DNA of 64,000 nucleotides from Dehalococcoidia bacterium (GTDB lineage: Bacteria > Chloroflexota > Dehalococcoidia > GIF9 > AB-539-J10): NCBI GenBank assembly GCA_016930935.1, contig JAFGFT010000021.1, forward strand, positions 1 through 64,000. The letters are read 5' to 3'. Below, in pieces: positions 34,023-43,792 of the stretch (positions within the stretch are counted from its first letter, which is position 1; every line of letters begins with the position of its first letter). A model generated the notes under the pieces. The model had not been told where the DNA came from and did not search any database. It was given only the letters and a program-made list of their open reading frames with translations. The position numbers were made by a program, and so were the translations under genes.

Positions 34023-35335
34023 GCCTCACCTCTTTTCGCGGATACGGAGACGCCGTCACACAGCAGCGATGGCGTTCTCAGGCCCCCTCCGACCCAGCGT
34101 CCGTCAGTTCCGATGGCCGGTACCTTCTTCAATACATCCATGATATTGCCGGCAACCATCGTGTCCTTGACTCTGCCAACAATCTCACCCTTTTCAACCT
34201 TGTAGCCAAGCAGTACGTTGCCCCCGAAATCTCCCGCGAGCAGGTTGCCCTGGTTCGCGCCGATAAGTTCCTCTACAACCAGCCCTTCATCGATGCCGGA
34301 GAGCATCTCATGATAGGAGGTGTCTCCCTCTTCAAGCACAAATGCGCTCTTTCCGGGACGCACCTGGCTGCGGGCGTCACCTCGATGTCCACTGCCCGTG
34401 CTCTCGACACCTGCTTCAGCCGCCGTCTGCAGGTCATAAAGGAAGTCCCCCACAACGCCGTTCTGTATCAGGTCGATTCGCCGACACTGCGTCCCCTCAT
34501 CATCAAAAGGAGCGCTCGTCGGCCTCCCATCCAGCGTCGCGTCATCACGCAGAGAGAGACGGACGTCGAACAGCTCTTCTCCAGCACGGCCTGCGAGCCG
34601 CGAAGCCTTCTCGACAACATTCTTTCCGTTGAAGGCAACGGCCAACGGGCCCATCAGCGCAGCGCCCACCCCCAGAGGAGTGAACAGCACGGGATAGCTG
34701 CCAGTCGTGATAGTCGCAGACCTTGACGCCAGTTCAAGTTGCCGCAGCAGAGATTCCGCAATCACATCGGCCTGCAGAAATAAGTCGCAGGAGGCAACTC
34801 CGTCACCCACGAACAGCATGTCCGTATCCTTCACACGCATCCCTTCCATGAACAGCCCCAACCCTGTCTGGCGGAAAGAATCATCCAGTCGATTGCTGTT
34901 GATGATGTGGACCGAGCCGGTACTTCTCGACACCATTCCTTCACACTGCACATCTTTGTAGCGACCAACAACACTCTCAATAACACCACTGCCCATCTCA
35001 ATCATCGAAGCCACCTCAAGGGAGGCAACTCTCTCATCGTAAAGCTTCACCGCGAGCGTTTGCCGCGTGCCCGGGAACGTGAGTCTCGCAGGTGCACCGA
35101 AGGAAGAGGTCTCTACAGCCATCTCAATCAGTCTCTCAGGACTGTATTCGCCGCTGGCAGAGGCGAACCCTATCCTGCCATCACGGACTAGTCTCACCGC
35201 AACGCTATGACTCTGTTTTGTCTCGACCTGCTTCAGCCGGTTTGCCTCGAAATGCACCAGGGTGCTCTCTGAGCGGACCTCGAAGACCTCACACTGCTGT
35301 GACTCCCGCTGTGCCAGTTCCAGAAGCCTCTCCAT
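34019..35335 (-). CDS. pmbA: PmbA/TldE, regulatory subunit of the TldD/E metalloprotease
   Basis: 438 residues of the TldD/PmbA fold without the HExxxH motif, as expected for TldE. LVRDGRIGFASASGEYSPER and YPVLFTPLGVGAALMGPLAV are family segments. I chose the ATG at 35335 because it overlaps the tldD stop (TAATG) and starts the conserved helix (MERLLELAQRE). With TldD it degrades or trims unfolded peptides, including some ribosomal natural products in other bacteria. Confidence 0.9.
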   Translation of the reverse strand: MERLLELAQRESQQCEVFEVRSESTLVHFEANRLKQVETKQSHSVAVRLVRDGRIGFASASGEYSPERLIEMAVETSSFGAPARLTFPGTRQTLAVKLYDERVASLEVASMIEMGSGVIESVVGRYKDVQCEGMVSRSTGSVHIINSNRLDDSFRQTGLGLFMEGMRVKDTDMLFVGDGVASCDLFLQADVIAESLLRQLELASRSATITTGSYPVLFTPLGVGAALMGPLAVAFNGKNVVEKASRLAGRAGEELFDVRLSLRDDATLDGRPTSAPFDDEGTQCRRIDLIQNGVVGDFLYDLQTAAEAGVESTGSGHRGDARSQVRPGKSAFVLEEGDTSYHEMLSGIDEGLVVEELIGANQGNLLAGDFGGNVLLGYKVEKGEIVGRVKDTMVAGNIMDVLKKVPAIGTDGRWVGGGLRTPSLLCDGVSVSAKRGEA

Positions 35336-36693
35336 TACCGCCCTCCCACGATGCATCGGCTGATGCGGATGTGTGGGCTGCCATTCGACACGGGCAACGG
35401 TGACTGTCCACCCTTGCCGCAACCTCCACCCTGGTTCATATCCAGATCGCTGCCGATGGCGTCGATACGTTCAAGTGTGGTGAACACGTTGCCCGTCAGA
35501 ACGACTGGACGCAGCAGTTCGGCCAGCTTGCCGTTTCGAATCATGTACGCTTCACCTGCGGAGAACGTGAACATCTCGAGACTCGTCTGTCCTCCGTACC
35601 AGTCCTTCACATACACGCCCTCTTCGATACTTGCGAGCATGTCTTCAAGAGACACGTCGCCGGGTTCTATGTACGTATTGCTCATTCGCACTATAGGGCT
35701 GTGTCTGTAGCTGATAGCACGCGCGTTTCCGGTTGGAGACTCGCCCATCCTGGCGGCAGTCTCCCGCGAGTGCAACCGTCCGACCAGCACACCATCCTGA
35801 ATCAGATACGTTCTCTGTCCAGGGCTTCCCTCATCATCATAGGAATAGCTGCCACGAAGAGACGGCAGTGTTGCATCATCGACTATGTTGAGATGGGAGT
35901 CACCGAATCTGCGCCCCATCTTCATCAACTCTCGTAGCTGCGGATTCTGGTAGACAAGGTCCGCCTCAGACAGGTGTCCAAACGCCTCGTGGGTGAATAC
36001 TCCTGCAAGAATGGGATCCAGCACCACCGTGTATTCGCCACCTTTGACCGTAGCCGCATCCAATAGCGCAGCAGCACGCCTCGCTACTTCCTCCGCCTCA
36101 CCTTCAAGCCCCTCAATAGCGGCAAAATCCCCCACACTGCCAAGACTCACTCCCGCCTGTTGGACTTCATCGCCCTCACGGGCCACTGCGGTCAGGCGAA
36201 GAGAAAGGTCCGGTATCTTCTGCTCAATGTAGCTGCCATCAGACGATGCGTAGCGCACTACACGCTGCGCGTCAGAATAGGAAACCTGTGAACTCTGAAT
36301 CCTTGGACTGGACATAATGATATCGTTGTACACATCAAGAACAGCTTTTTTCTCTTCCAGAGAGACCATGTCAACGCTCTTGCGCGGCAGAGACGCAACA
36401 CTCGCGTCGTTCGGTTCACGTTCAGGCAGCACAAGCAGTTCACCACTCGCATGGCGGGCGTCTTCGACAGCACGCGCAACGCTCTCGCGCAACGCGCTGA
36501 CATCGTTGAAACTTGCGAAGCCCCATCCACCCTTCACAAGCGCACGGACACACCCTCCTGTGTCGCTTGAGAGGCTCGCATCCTCGAGCTGTAGTCCGCG
36601 ATAGTTGATTCGGGATACGGTGCGTTCTTCGTGGCGAATCTCCACGTAGTCCGCACCACTGTTATGAATAGCTTCGGTAAGGCGATTTCTCAT
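35335..36693 (-). CDS. tldD: TldD metalloprotease subunit
   Basis: 452 residues. The zinc motif HEAFGH (HExxxH) is present with its following Glu (LSEAD). The C-terminal glycine-rich segment (MNQGGGCGKGGQSPLPVSNG) is typical. The active partner of PmbA, coupled to it by TAATG. GGAG is found about 12 bases before the ATG. It heads a tldD-pmbA-PAC2 operon. Confidence 0.92.
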   Translation of the reverse strand: MRNRLTEAIHNSGADYVEIRHEERTVSRINYRGLQLEDASLSSDTGGCVRALVKGGWGFASFNDVSALRESVARAVEDARHASGELLVLPEREPNDASVASLPRKSVDMVSLEEKKAVLDVYNDIIMSSPRIQSSQVSYSDAQRVVRYASSDGSYIEQKIPDLSLRLTAVAREGDEVQQAGVSLGSVGDFAAIEGLEGEAEEVARRAAALLDAATVKGGEYTVVLDPILAGVFTHEAFGHLSEADLVYQNPQLRELMKMGRRFGDSHLNIVDDATLPSLRGSYSYDDEGSPGQRTYLIQDGVLVGRLHSRETAARMGESPTGNARAISYRHSPIVRMSNTYIEPGDVSLEDMLASIEEGVYVKDWYGGQTSLEMFTFSAGEAYMIRNGKLAELLRPVVLTGNVFTTLERIDAIGSDLDMNQGGGCGKGGQSPLPVSNGSPHIRISRCIVGGR

Positions 36694-36730
36694 AGAAGGA
36701 CTTCTCTCCGGGGCGACTAGGGGAACATAA

Positions 36731-36759
36731 ATTGTATCCTAGATAAGTTACACGGGCAA
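36731..36759 (-). promoter_or_regulatory. Promoter of the tldD operon
   Basis: Minus-strand TTGCCC (36759-36754), 17 bases, TACAAT (36736-36731), predicting a leader of about 30 bases before the tldD ATG at 36693. Confidence 0.65.
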
Positions 36760-36835
36760 CGTACCACGAGTGACGCATCCGAATCATCATGGGATGCGGA
36801 ATGTTCCCTCCCCTGTTGGGATTGTAGCAGGACAA

Positions 36836-36865
36836 GTGACGATTGCAGCATTGAGTGTATATAAT
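36836..36865 (+). promoter_or_regulatory. Promoter of tRNA-Ser
   Basis: GTGACG (36836-36841), 18 bases, TATAAT (36860-36865), 12 bases before the mature 5' end. Confidence 0.6.
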
Positions 36866-36877
36866 GTGACGTCCCAG

Positions 36878-36965
36878 GGAGGGGTGACCGAGAGGCCGAT
36901 GGTGACGGTCTTGAAAACCGTTTTCGCGAAAGCGAACGTGGGTTCGAATCCCACCCCCTCCGCCA
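36878..36965 (+). tRNA. tRNA-Ser (TGA)
   Basis: 88 bases including an encoded CCA. Acceptor GGAGGGG (36878-36884) pairs with CCCCTCC (36955-36961), with G as discriminator. The anticodon arm ACGGT-CTTGAAA-ACCGT has anticodon TGA at 36912-36914. A long variable arm (TTTCGCGAAAGCGAA region) marks a class II Ser tRNA. The T arm is GTGGG-TTCGAAT-CCCAC. sucC begins 28 bases downstream with no visible promoter or terminator between, so the two may share a transcript. Confidence 0.97.
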
Positions 36966-36993
36966 CACCCTATCGCGGCAAGCGACATAGACA

Positions 36994-38184
36994 ATGAAAC
37001 TTCACGAGTATCAGGCCAAGAGACTTCTTGCCGACTACTCGATACCCGTGCCTGCAGGTGGCGTTGCAGCGACTCCGGAAGAGGCACGCGTGCTGGCAGG
37101 GTCACTCTCCGGGCCGGCAGTCGTGAAAGCCCAGATTCATGCCGGTGGCCGAGGCAAGGCCGGAGGCATTCTCCCCGCACAAAGCCCCACAGAAGCAGAA
37201 CGCGCGGCGAAGGCACTCATCGGCTCCACACTCTCCACGAAGCAAACTGGTCCCGGAGGGCTGCCTGTCCACGAGGTTCTCGTGGAACAGAGCGTTACTC
37301 CTGCCCGTGAGTTCTACTGTGGCATACTCGTGGAGCCGTCCCACAAGCGCCCGATGATAGTCGCCAGCGCGCACGGTGGCACGGAGATTGAGGAACTCGC
37401 GGCCCGGAATCCGGAGGAGATTACCTCAACCATCATCGACCCCGTGACGGGACTTCTTGCCTACCAGGCCCGCAGCATAGTGCGAAGAATGGGACTTAAT
37501 GGCACCCTTGCACGCAATGCAGCGCAGCTGCTCGCAGACCTCTACAGGCTCTTCATGGAGAAGGACTGTAGCCTTGTGGAAATCAACCCTCTGGTTGTTA
37601 CCTCGGACGGCGCCCTGCTGGCACTTGACGCCAAGATAACGCTGGATGACAACGCCTTGTTCAGACATCCGGAGCTTGCCTCGCTCAGAGATGACACACA
37701 GGTAGACCCCCTTGAGCAACAGGCTGCACGCATCGGCGTCAGCTACGTCAAGATGGAGGGCACCATAGGATGCCTGGTGAACGGGGCTGGGCTGGCCATG
37801 GCCACGATGGACATCGTGGAGCTCCTGGGAGGAAAGGCCGCCAATTTCCTGGACGTAGGCGGAGCCGCTGATGAGCAGCAAGTCACCGAAGCGCTCAGGC
37901 TACTGCTGGAGGATGCGGACGTGCGCGTTGCCTGGATCAACATATTCGGAGGAATCTTGCGCTGTGACACAGTTGCGCGTGCGCTCCAGGGCATCTGTGC
38001 CAACAATTCACCGCGGGTGCCCTTCGTTGTCCGCATGCATGGGACCAATGCGCGCGAGGCTACACAGATACTCGGCAACGCCCCAATGACTATGATGATT
38101 GAACCCGACCTTGCAGCCGCGGCACGGCTGGCCGTCGCCACAGCGGGCGCTTCACCTCTGCGCAAGAAGAGCAAGACGAAATGA
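36994..38184 (+). CDS. sucC: Succinyl-CoA synthetase beta subunit
   Basis: 396 residues, the usual length. The ATP-grasp opening [20 protein letters not shown], the nucleotide-binding [14 protein letters not shown] and the C-terminal [17 protein letters not shown] and FLDVGGAA segments are all present. It forms succinate and ATP (or GTP) from succinyl-CoA with SucD. No Shine-Dalgarno sequence is evident. Overlaps sucD by 4 bases. Confidence 0.95.
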   Translation: MKLHEYQAKRLLADYSIPVPAGGVAATPEEARVLAGSLSGPAVVKAQIHAGGRGKAGGILPAQSPTEAERAAKALIGSTLSTKQTGPGGLPVHEVLVEQSVTPAREFYCGILVEPSHKRPMIVASAHGGTEIEELAARNPEEITSTIIDPVTGLLAYQARSIVRRMGLNGTLARNAAQLLADLYRLFMEKDCSLVEINPLVVTSDGALLALDAKITLDDNALFRHPELASLRDDTQVDPLEQQAARIGVSYVKMEGTIGCLVNGAGLAMATMDIVELLGGKAANFLDVGGAADEQQVTEALRLLLEDADVRVAWINIFGGILRCDTVARALQGICANNSPRVPFVVRMHGTNAREATQILGNAPMTMMIEPDLAAAARLAVATAGASPLRKKSKTK

Positions 38185-39068
38185 TACTTGCAAATGAAGA
38201 GACCACAGTCCTCGTCCAGGGCATCACAGGACGGGAAGCAACGTTCCACTCGCTTCGCTGTATTGAATACGGCACTCGAATCGTTGCAGGAGTAACGCCG
38301 GGCAAGGGAGACACCTCCTGGGAGAACACCGTGCCGGTTTTTGATAGCGTCGAACAAGCTCGCAGAGAGACCGGTGCGACAGCAAGCCTCATCTTCGTGC
38401 CTGCGCCGCATGCATCTGACGCCATCATGGAAGCTGCGGACGCCGGAATCTCCCTGATAGTCTGCATCACGGAACTGATACCGACTCGTGATGAAGTCAC
38501 ATGGCATCGGTACCTGGAAGGCAGGGATGTGCTCGTTGTCGGCCCCAACTGCCCCGGCGTGATATCGCCGCCGGCACGCTGCAAGATTGGAATCATGCCG
38601 GGCTCGGCTCACAGACCGGGGAACGTGGGCGTCGTGTCCCGCAGTGGGACCCTCACCTACGAGGTCGTGGGACAACTTACCGCCCTGAAACTGGGGCAGT
38701 CAACCTGTGTCGGTATAGGAGGAGACCCTCTTCCGGGAACAGACTTCGTTCGTACGTTGCGACTGTTCGAAGCAGACCCGGACACCAACGCGGTAGTGAT
38801 GGTGGGAGAGATCGGGGGAGTGATGGAGCAGGACGCAGCCGAATTCATCCGCACGGGCATGACCAAGCCGGTCATTGCATTCATCGCGGGGGCCAGCGCC
38901 CCTCAAGGAAAACGAATGGGTCATGCGGGGGCAATCATCTCGGGAGCATCAAGCTCGGCTGCTCAGAAGAAAGCTGCACTCAGTGCCGCAGGTGCCACTG
39001 TGGTTGATAGTCCTGCCGACATCGGCCTCACAACACGGCGCGTCCTCACAGAGCGGGGCCTTCTGTAG
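38181..39068 (+). CDS. sucD: Succinyl-CoA synthetase alpha subunit
   Basis: 295 residues. CoA-binding [41 protein letters not shown] and the active-site His in MGHAGAII. Starts at an ATG overlapping the sucC stop, so the two are translationally coupled. It converges on the fumarase genes. Confidence 0.95.
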   Translation: MILANEETTVLVQGITGREATFHSLRCIEYGTRIVAGVTPGKGDTSWENTVPVFDSVEQARRETGATASLIFVPAPHASDAIMEAADAGISLIVCITELIPTRDEVTWHRYLEGRDVLVVGPNCPGVISPPARCKIGIMPGSAHRPGNVGVVSRSGTLTYEVVGQLTALKLGQSTCVGIGGDPLPGTDFVRTLRLFEADPDTNAVVMVGEIGGVMEQDAAEFIRTGMTKPVIAFIAGASAPQGKRMGHAGAIISGASSSAAQKKAALSAAGATVVDSPADIGLTTRRVLTERGLL

Positions 39069-39070
39069 CA

Positions 39071-39640
39071 TCAGGCTGCGGGAGCAGTCTTCCGATAGCG
39101 CGCCCTGCCTTCCTCATACAGATCCCGGCCGGTTGCGTCATCCACAACGGTCACCGGGAGATTCTCCACGACAAGCCGTCGCAGCGCCTCGGGTCCCAGG
39201 TCCTCATACGCGATAACCTCAGCACTCTTCACTGCCCTAGAGAGTAGCGCACCGGCGCCTCCGATGCCACCCAGGAACACGGCGTTGTATTTCACTATGG
39301 CATCTCTCACCGATTGAGAGCGCATGCCCTTTCCAATCATGGCCTTCAGGCCAAGTGCCATGAGCCGTGGAGCGTACGGGTCCATCCTGTACGCAGTCGT
39401 TGGCCCGCCGGCACCCATCGCCCTTCCCGGCCTTGCGGGTGAAGGCCCCATGTAGTAGATGGTTGCGCCCCTCACATCCAGAGGTAATTCCTCGCCACGG
39501 TCGAGCGCCTCAATCATGCGCTTGTGCGCCGCGTCTCGCGCCACATACAACGTGCCTGACAACAGAAGACGGTCGCCCGCCCGAAGTTGACTCACAACTT
39601 CATCTGTGAATGGAAGTGCAATATGTCTGATGTCCGTCAT
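39071..39640 (-). CDS. fumB: Fumarate hydratase class I, C-terminal (beta) subunit
   Basis: 189 residues corresponding to the C-terminal half of class I fumarases: SGTLYVARDAAHKRMIEAL, YMGPSPARPGRAMGAGGPTT and GGIGGAGALLSRAV. It combines with the separate alpha subunit encoded 12 bases upstream to hydrate fumarate to malate. The split arrangement is common in anaerobes. A class I tartrate dehydratase is the main alternative, but malate dehydrogenase next door favours fumarase. The symbol follows common usage for the beta half. Confidence 0.9.
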   Translation of the reverse strand: MTDIRHIALPFTDEVVSQLRAGDRLLLSGTLYVARDAAHKRMIEALDRGEELPLDVRGATIYYMGPSPARPGRAMGAGGPTTAYRMDPYAPRLMALGLKAMIGKGMRSQSVRDAIVKYNAVFLGGIGGAGALLSRAVKSAEVIAYEDLGPEALRRLVVENLPVTVVDDATGRDLYEEGRARYRKTAPAA

Positions 39641-39652
39641 AGCTCCAACCTC

Positions 39653-40501
39653 TCATATCTCAGCGTGTCCACTACGTGCACTGTGGCACTGAAGGTTCAC
39701 CGCAACGGGCAAGCTCGCAATGTGGCAGGGGAACGACTCAACGTGCACGTCCAGCGCGGTGACCGTTCCTCCATAGCCCAGCGCTCCAACGCCGAGGTTA
39801 TTGATGTTCTCCAGCAGTTCAAGTTCAAGGGCCGCGTTGTCAGGGTCGCTACTGCGCACGCCAACCGGTCGAAGCAGGGATTTCTTGGCTAGCATCATTG
39901 TCTTCTCGGCGGTCCCGCCTATCCCGACGCCCACGATGAGCGGTGGACACGGGTTCCCTCCGGCTTCATCGACCGCCTTCGTGACATAGTCGATGATACC
40001 CTGCCGCCCCATGGCCGGCGTGAGTACGTTCAATCGACTCATGTTCTCCGACCCTCCACCTTTCGGAAGCACGGAGATTCGTATCCTGTCACCGGGTACA
40101 ATCTCGAACCACACGTCGGCAGGAGTATTGTCCCCCGTGTTCTCCCGCGCGGTAAACGGTCTCTTCACCACTGATTTCCTCAAATAGCCTTCAGTGTAGC
40201 CATGGCGAACCCCTTCGTTCACCGCCGCGTAGAGGTCCCCTCCCACCATGTGTACATCCTGCCCCAACTCGACCCACACTACCGCCAGCCCTGTGTCCTG
40301 ACACAGGGGTATCTGCTCCTTGGGAGCCACCTCTGCGTTCTCAAGCAGCTTGTCCAGGATATCTCTGGCTATCGGGGATTCTTCCTGTTCTCTCGCGCGC
40401 TCCAGCGCCTTCACAACATCGTTCGGCAACCTGTAGCAGGCCTCCTGGAAGAGAGTGGACACCACCCGCGTCACTTCAGAAACGTCTACTTCTCGCACCA
40501 T
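39653..40501 (-). CDS. fumA: Fumarate hydratase class I, N-terminal (alpha) subunit
   Basis: 282 residues. Three Cys positions for the catalytic [4Fe-4S] cluster are visible: [19 protein letters not shown] and [10 protein letters not shown]. The GGGSENMS loop is also typical. An oxygen-sensitive enzyme of anaerobic metabolism. Lies between mdh (47 bases upstream) and the beta subunit, forming an mdh-fumA-fumB operon on the minus strand. Confidence 0.92.
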   Translation of the reverse strand: MVREVDVSEVTRVVSTLFQEACYRLPNDVVKALERAREQEESPIARDILDKLLENAEVAPKEQIPLCQDTGLAVVWVELGQDVHMVGGDLYAAVNEGVRHGYTEGYLRKSVVKRPFTARENTGDNTPADVWFEIVPGDRIRISVLPKGGGSENMSRLNVLTPAMGRQGIIDYVTKAVDEAGGNPCPPLIVGVGIGGTAEKTMMLAKKSLLRPVGVRSSDPDNAALELELLENINNLGVGALGYGGTVTALDVHVESFPCHIASLPVAVNLQCHSARSGHAEI

Positions 40502-40548
40502 TGTCTATGTCCTCGCATTACAGAGCAGTCTTCAGGAGCAGCTGTTGC

Positions 40549-41478
40549 CTACTGGAAGCCCATAAATGCAACCGTCTGTCGCACTGCATCGGCTGAGCGC
40601 TGCAATGCAGCCATCTCGTCTTCCAGGAGCGCAAGTTCATACACCTGCTCCACCCCTGCTGCGCCCAGCTTGACAGGCACTCCAACAACCACGTCGGTCA
40701 TGCCGTATTCTCCCTTGAGTTGTACGGCACACGGCAGCACGTCTTTCCTGTCCAGGACTATCGAATCAACCATGCTGACCGCTGCAGCAGAAGGCGCGCA
40801 GTACGCGCTCCCTGTCTTCAGCAAGCCAACTATCTCGGCACCGCCGTTCACGGCCCTCTGAACCAGCGCATCAATCCTCTCTGGAGGCAATAATTCACTC
40901 AAGGGGACGCCACCCACCGTGGCAAGCCTCGGCAGTGCAACCATGCTGTTGCCATGCCCCCCCAGGATATTGGCGGACACGCTTGTGACAGATACCCCCA
41001 GTTCCATGGCGATGAAAGCCTTGAGTCGAGCCGTATCAAGAATGCCGGACTGGCCTATCACCCGCTCGCGAGCAAACCCAGTGGTGTGGAGCGCAAGCTG
41101 GACCATGGCATCGAGTGGGTTCGTGACAACAATCACGATACTCTGTGGGGCCACCCGCGCCACGTTCTCACACACATCGGAGATTATCCGCATGTTGGTC
41201 AGTACGAGGTCTTCTCTGCTCATTCCCGGCTTTCGAGCAATGCCGGACGTGACAACAACGATGTCGGACCCAGCAACGTCGTCGTAAGAGGAGGTTCCAA
41301 CCACATCCGCGTCAGACCCGACCACGGGAAGGGATTCGAGTATGTCCAGTGCTTTTCCTTGAGCAAGCCCTTCGACTATGTCAAGCAGGACAACGTCAGA
41401 ATGACCCCGCTCGGCCAATCGCTGGGCACAATTGCCACCCACCATACCCGCTCCAATCACAGAAACTCTGGCTCGCAT
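40549..41478 (-). CDS. mdh: Malate dehydrogenase
   Basis: 309 residues. NAD-binding VIGAGMVGGNCAQRLAERG, LDI at the end of the second strand (adenosine-binding Asp), substrate-binding RKPGMSR (Arg in the malate-specific loop), TNPLDAMV and the catalytic His in ILGGHGNSMV. The usual GGHGD is GGHGN here. AGGAGG precedes the ATG at 41478; the open frame continues upstream without support. Acts with fumarase on the same operon. Confidence 0.92.
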   Translation of the reverse strand: MRARVSVIGAGMVGGNCAQRLAERGHSDVVLLDIVEGLAQGKALDILESLPVVGSDADVVGTSSYDDVAGSDIVVVTSGIARKPGMSREDLVLTNMRIISDVCENVARVAPQSIVIVVTNPLDAMVQLALHTTGFARERVIGQSGILDTARLKAFIAMELGVSVTSVSANILGGHGNSMVALPRLATVGGVPLSELLPPERIDALVQRAVNGGAEIVGLLKTGSAYCAPSAAAVSMVDSIVLDRKDVLPCAVQLKGEYGMTDVVVGVPVKLGAAGVEQVYELALLEDEMAALQRSADAVRQTVAFMGFQ

Positions 41479-41575
41479 AGCATCCTCCTGAGAAGTAGAC
41501 AGTATCTCCCGATTTTCGGCTCGGCCACTATACCACATGTCCGCATAGCCAAATGCGCCTGCGACAAGACGAGTC

Positions 41576-41584
41576 TGGTATACT
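41576..41584 (+). promoter_or_regulatory. Extended -10 promoter of cmk
   Basis: TG-G-TATACT (TG at 41576-41577, -10 at 41579-41584). There is no clear -35, as is usual for extended -10 promoters. Transcription should start at about 41591-41594, within 5 bases of the TTG start codon. Confidence 0.6.
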
Positions 41585-41595
41585 TGGTTCCTAGC

Positions 41596-42276
41596 TTGAA
41601 TCTACGCCTGATTACTATCGATGGGCCAGTAGCAGTCGGAAAGAGTACGGTTGGCCTGCTACTGGCAGAGAAGCTGGGGTTTCAGTTCTTCGACACTGGC
41701 GTCATCTACCGCACCTTCACGTGGAAGGCACTTGATGCGGGATTGTCGCCTCTGGAGACAGATGCACTCATCCAGCTCGCTCATGCAACTGCATTTCAAT
41801 TCGCGCCCGGTGAAGGAGCACGGCTGGCCGTACTCATCGACGGGTTGAACGTCTCCTCTCTCGTCACTGCGCCTCAAGTGGAGCAGAGCGTCGCGCTTAT
41901 CGCCAAGATACCGGAGGTCCGGGAGTGCATGGTCGCTGAGCAGCGGCGGATGGCCGATGACCACAAGCTGGTCATGGCAGGCAGGGACATCGGAACCGTT
42001 GTTCTCCCATGGGCAGACCTGAAAGTGTTCCTCACTGCATCTGTGGAAGAAAGGGCAAGCCGGCGCTACAAAGAACAACTTGAACGAGGTGGCGACACAT
42101 CATACGCCACGGTACTCGCAGATCTACAGAGAAGAGACCACTATGACATGACACGGCCTGTCTCGCCATTGAAGGCCGCCACCGATGCCGTCATCCTCGA
42201 CACCGACGGTCTCAGTCAGCAGGAAGTTGCTGACAAGATATACGAGCTTGCCATGCGCCCAGATGTCGGCCAGTGA
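41596..42276 (+). CDS. cmk: Cytidylate kinase
   Basis: 226 residues. P-loop IDGPVAVGKSTV, FFDTGVIYRTFTWKAL for CMP binding, AGRDIGTVVLPWADLKVFLT, and ASVEERASRRYKEQ. It phosphorylates CMP/dCMP. The start is probably the TTG at 41596, because it directly precedes the first beta strand, no ATG or GTG is available in frame there, and the extended -10 ends 11 bases upstream. The frame is open far upstream, but that part is antisense to mdh. Heads cmk-plsC-ispH. Confidence 0.88.
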   Translation: MNLRLITIDGPVAVGKSTVGLLLAEKLGFQFFDTGVIYRTFTWKALDAGLSPLETDALIQLAHATAFQFAPGEGARLAVLIDGLNVSSLVTAPQVEQSVALIAKIPEVRECMVAEQRRMADDHKLVMAGRDIGTVVLPWADLKVFLTASVEERASRRYKEQLERGGDTSYATVLADLQRRDHYDMTRPVSPLKAATDAVILDTDGLSQQEVADKIYELAMRPDVGQ

Positions 42277-42309
42277 CGCTGCGCCCGGTTTTCCTGACGG
42301 AGGATAGCC

Positions 42310-42957
42310 ATGAAACGAGTCGGTCCACGTCTCGCGATTGAGGTGTCCAGATTTCTCTACAAAATCTTCCTCCGATGGAGCGTTATCGGCAGGGAGAATG
42401 TGCCCCTGACCGGCCCCCTTGTCGTCATTGCCAATCACGTGAATAGCGCCGACCCCGTTATGCTGATGTGCGCTTTTCCCAGATGGGTTACCTACATGGC
42501 CAAGGAGGAGTTGTTCCACAACCCCCTCTTTGGCGCCTTCTTGCGCTCAGGAGGCGTCTTCCCGGTATCACGCACCGGTTCAGTGGAGAACAGAAGGAAT
42601 GCAATCCGCCAGGCAGAGACCCTGCTCTCAGAAGGCCACGCGCTCGGTGTGTTTCCGGAGGGAACCAGGGACAGGACAGGAGTACTGCTCCAGGGAAGGC
42701 CGGGAGCCGTCTCTATGGCGATTCACACCGGTGCACCCATCATTCCCGTTGCTTTCGCCGGAACCGAACAGATTGGGACCCGATGGTGGATACTCAGGAG
42801 ACCGAAGGTAACGGTCACTATCGGCACACCTTTTCACCTGACCTCCACAAGCAGCACTCTCTCTCGTTCTCAGTCTGCCTCGCTCACAGAAGAGATGATG
42901 CGGCATCTTGCCGCCCTGCTGCCTCCAGACAAGAGGGGGCCATATGGAGACATGTAG
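42310..42957 (+). CDS. plsC: 1-acyl-sn-glycerol-3-phosphate acyltransferase
   Basis: 215 residues. Acyltransferase motif I NHVNSAD (H-x4-D), the FPEGTRDR motif III and the IPVAFAGTEQ motif IV are present. An N-terminal hydrophobic stretch suggests peripheral membrane binding. It converts lysophosphatidate to phosphatidate. GGAGG lies before the ATG. Its last codons overlap ispH by 14 bases; the cmk-plsC-ispH order is widespread in bacteria. Confidence 0.9.
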   Translation: MKRVGPRLAIEVSRFLYKIFLRWSVIGRENVPLTGPLVVIANHVNSADPVMLMCAFPRWVTYMAKEELFHNPLFGAFLRSGGVFPVSRTGSVENRRNAIRQAETLLSEGHALGVFPEGTRDRTGVLLQGRPGAVSMAIHTGAPIIPVAFAGTEQIGTRWWILRRPKVTVTIGTPFHLTSTSSTLSRSQSASLTEEMMRHLAALLPPDKRGPYGDM

Positions 42958-43792
42958 AGCGCGGGAGCTCGGGCTATGCTACGGGGTGCGGCGGGCACTC
43001 GACATGCTGAAAGAGACTTCTGCATTGCACGGGCCCATCGAGACGCTCGGCCCAGTTGCACATAACACCATACTTGTCGAAGAACTCACCTCACTCAACG
43101 TCAAGGCAGTGAACGCACCACAAGCGGTCACCGCCAGTGTCGTCGCCATATCTGCTCACGGTGTCTCTCCCGAGACAACGGACGAGTTGAGAGAACGAGG
43201 ATTGACAATCGTGGACACCACCTGCCCCACGGTTGCTCGCGCACAGCAAATCGCCCGCGTTCTTTCAGACGAGGGATTTACAATTGTAATCTTCGGTGAC
43301 GCCAACCACACCGAGGTCAAAGGGTTGCTCGGGTGGGCGGGACCCCGTGGCATCGCAGCTCTTGCCACTGGAGACCTGCAAATCGACGGCAGGAACCTGG
43401 ACATCCGCAAGGTCGCAGTCATCTCCCAGACAACGCAACGCATCGCCCAGTTCGCATCGTTTGCGCAGGAACTCTGCGGCACACTTCTCGATGGCGCAGA
43501 GGAGGTCCGCATCATCAATACGCTCTGCACTGCCACCCAGCGGCGTCTGGAAGCTGCTGCGGAACTCGCACAAGACGTCGATGTCATGCTTGTCGTCGGA
43601 GGGAAACACAGTGCCAACACGCGCCGCCTCGCGGAGACATGCGACGCTCTGATTACGACCTACCACATCGAGTCAGCGAAGGAACTGGACAAGGCCTGGT
43701 TTGAAGGAAAATCAAGAATCGGCATTACGGCAGGGGCGTCAACCCCTGATTCGAGCATCGAAGACGTTGAGCGTGCTTTGCAGGCACTCTAG
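42944..43792 (+). CDS. ispH: 4-hydroxy-3-methylbut-2-enyl diphosphate reductase
   Basis: 282 residues. The three cluster-binding Cys are seen at residue 12 (GLCYGVRRAL), in DTTCPTVARAQ and in NTLCTATQRR. The catalytic region with TTQ (SQTTQRI) is present. Final step of the MEP isoprenoid pathway. The ATG at 42944 is 14 bases inside plsC and preceded by AGAGGGGG. The stop overlaps that of the opposing HIT gene within CTAG. Confidence 0.92.
   Translation: METCRARELGLCYGVRRALDMLKETSALHGPIETLGPVAHNTILVEELTSLNVKAVNAPQAVTASVVAISAHGVSPETTDELRERGLTIVDTTCPTVARAQQIARVLSDEGFTIVIFGDANHTEVKGLLGWAGPRGIAALATGDLQIDGRNLDIRKVAVISQTTQRIAQFASFAQELCGTLLDGAEEVRIINTLCTATQRRLEAAAELAQDVDVMLVVGGKHSANTRRLAETCDALITTYHIESAKELDKAWFEGKSRIGITAGASTPDSSIEDVERALQAL

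Noticed and set aside
40954-41595. Long N-terminal extension of cytidylate kinase
   Set aside because: This part is antisense to mdh and has no kinase similarity; the normal fold starts at the TTG at 41596.
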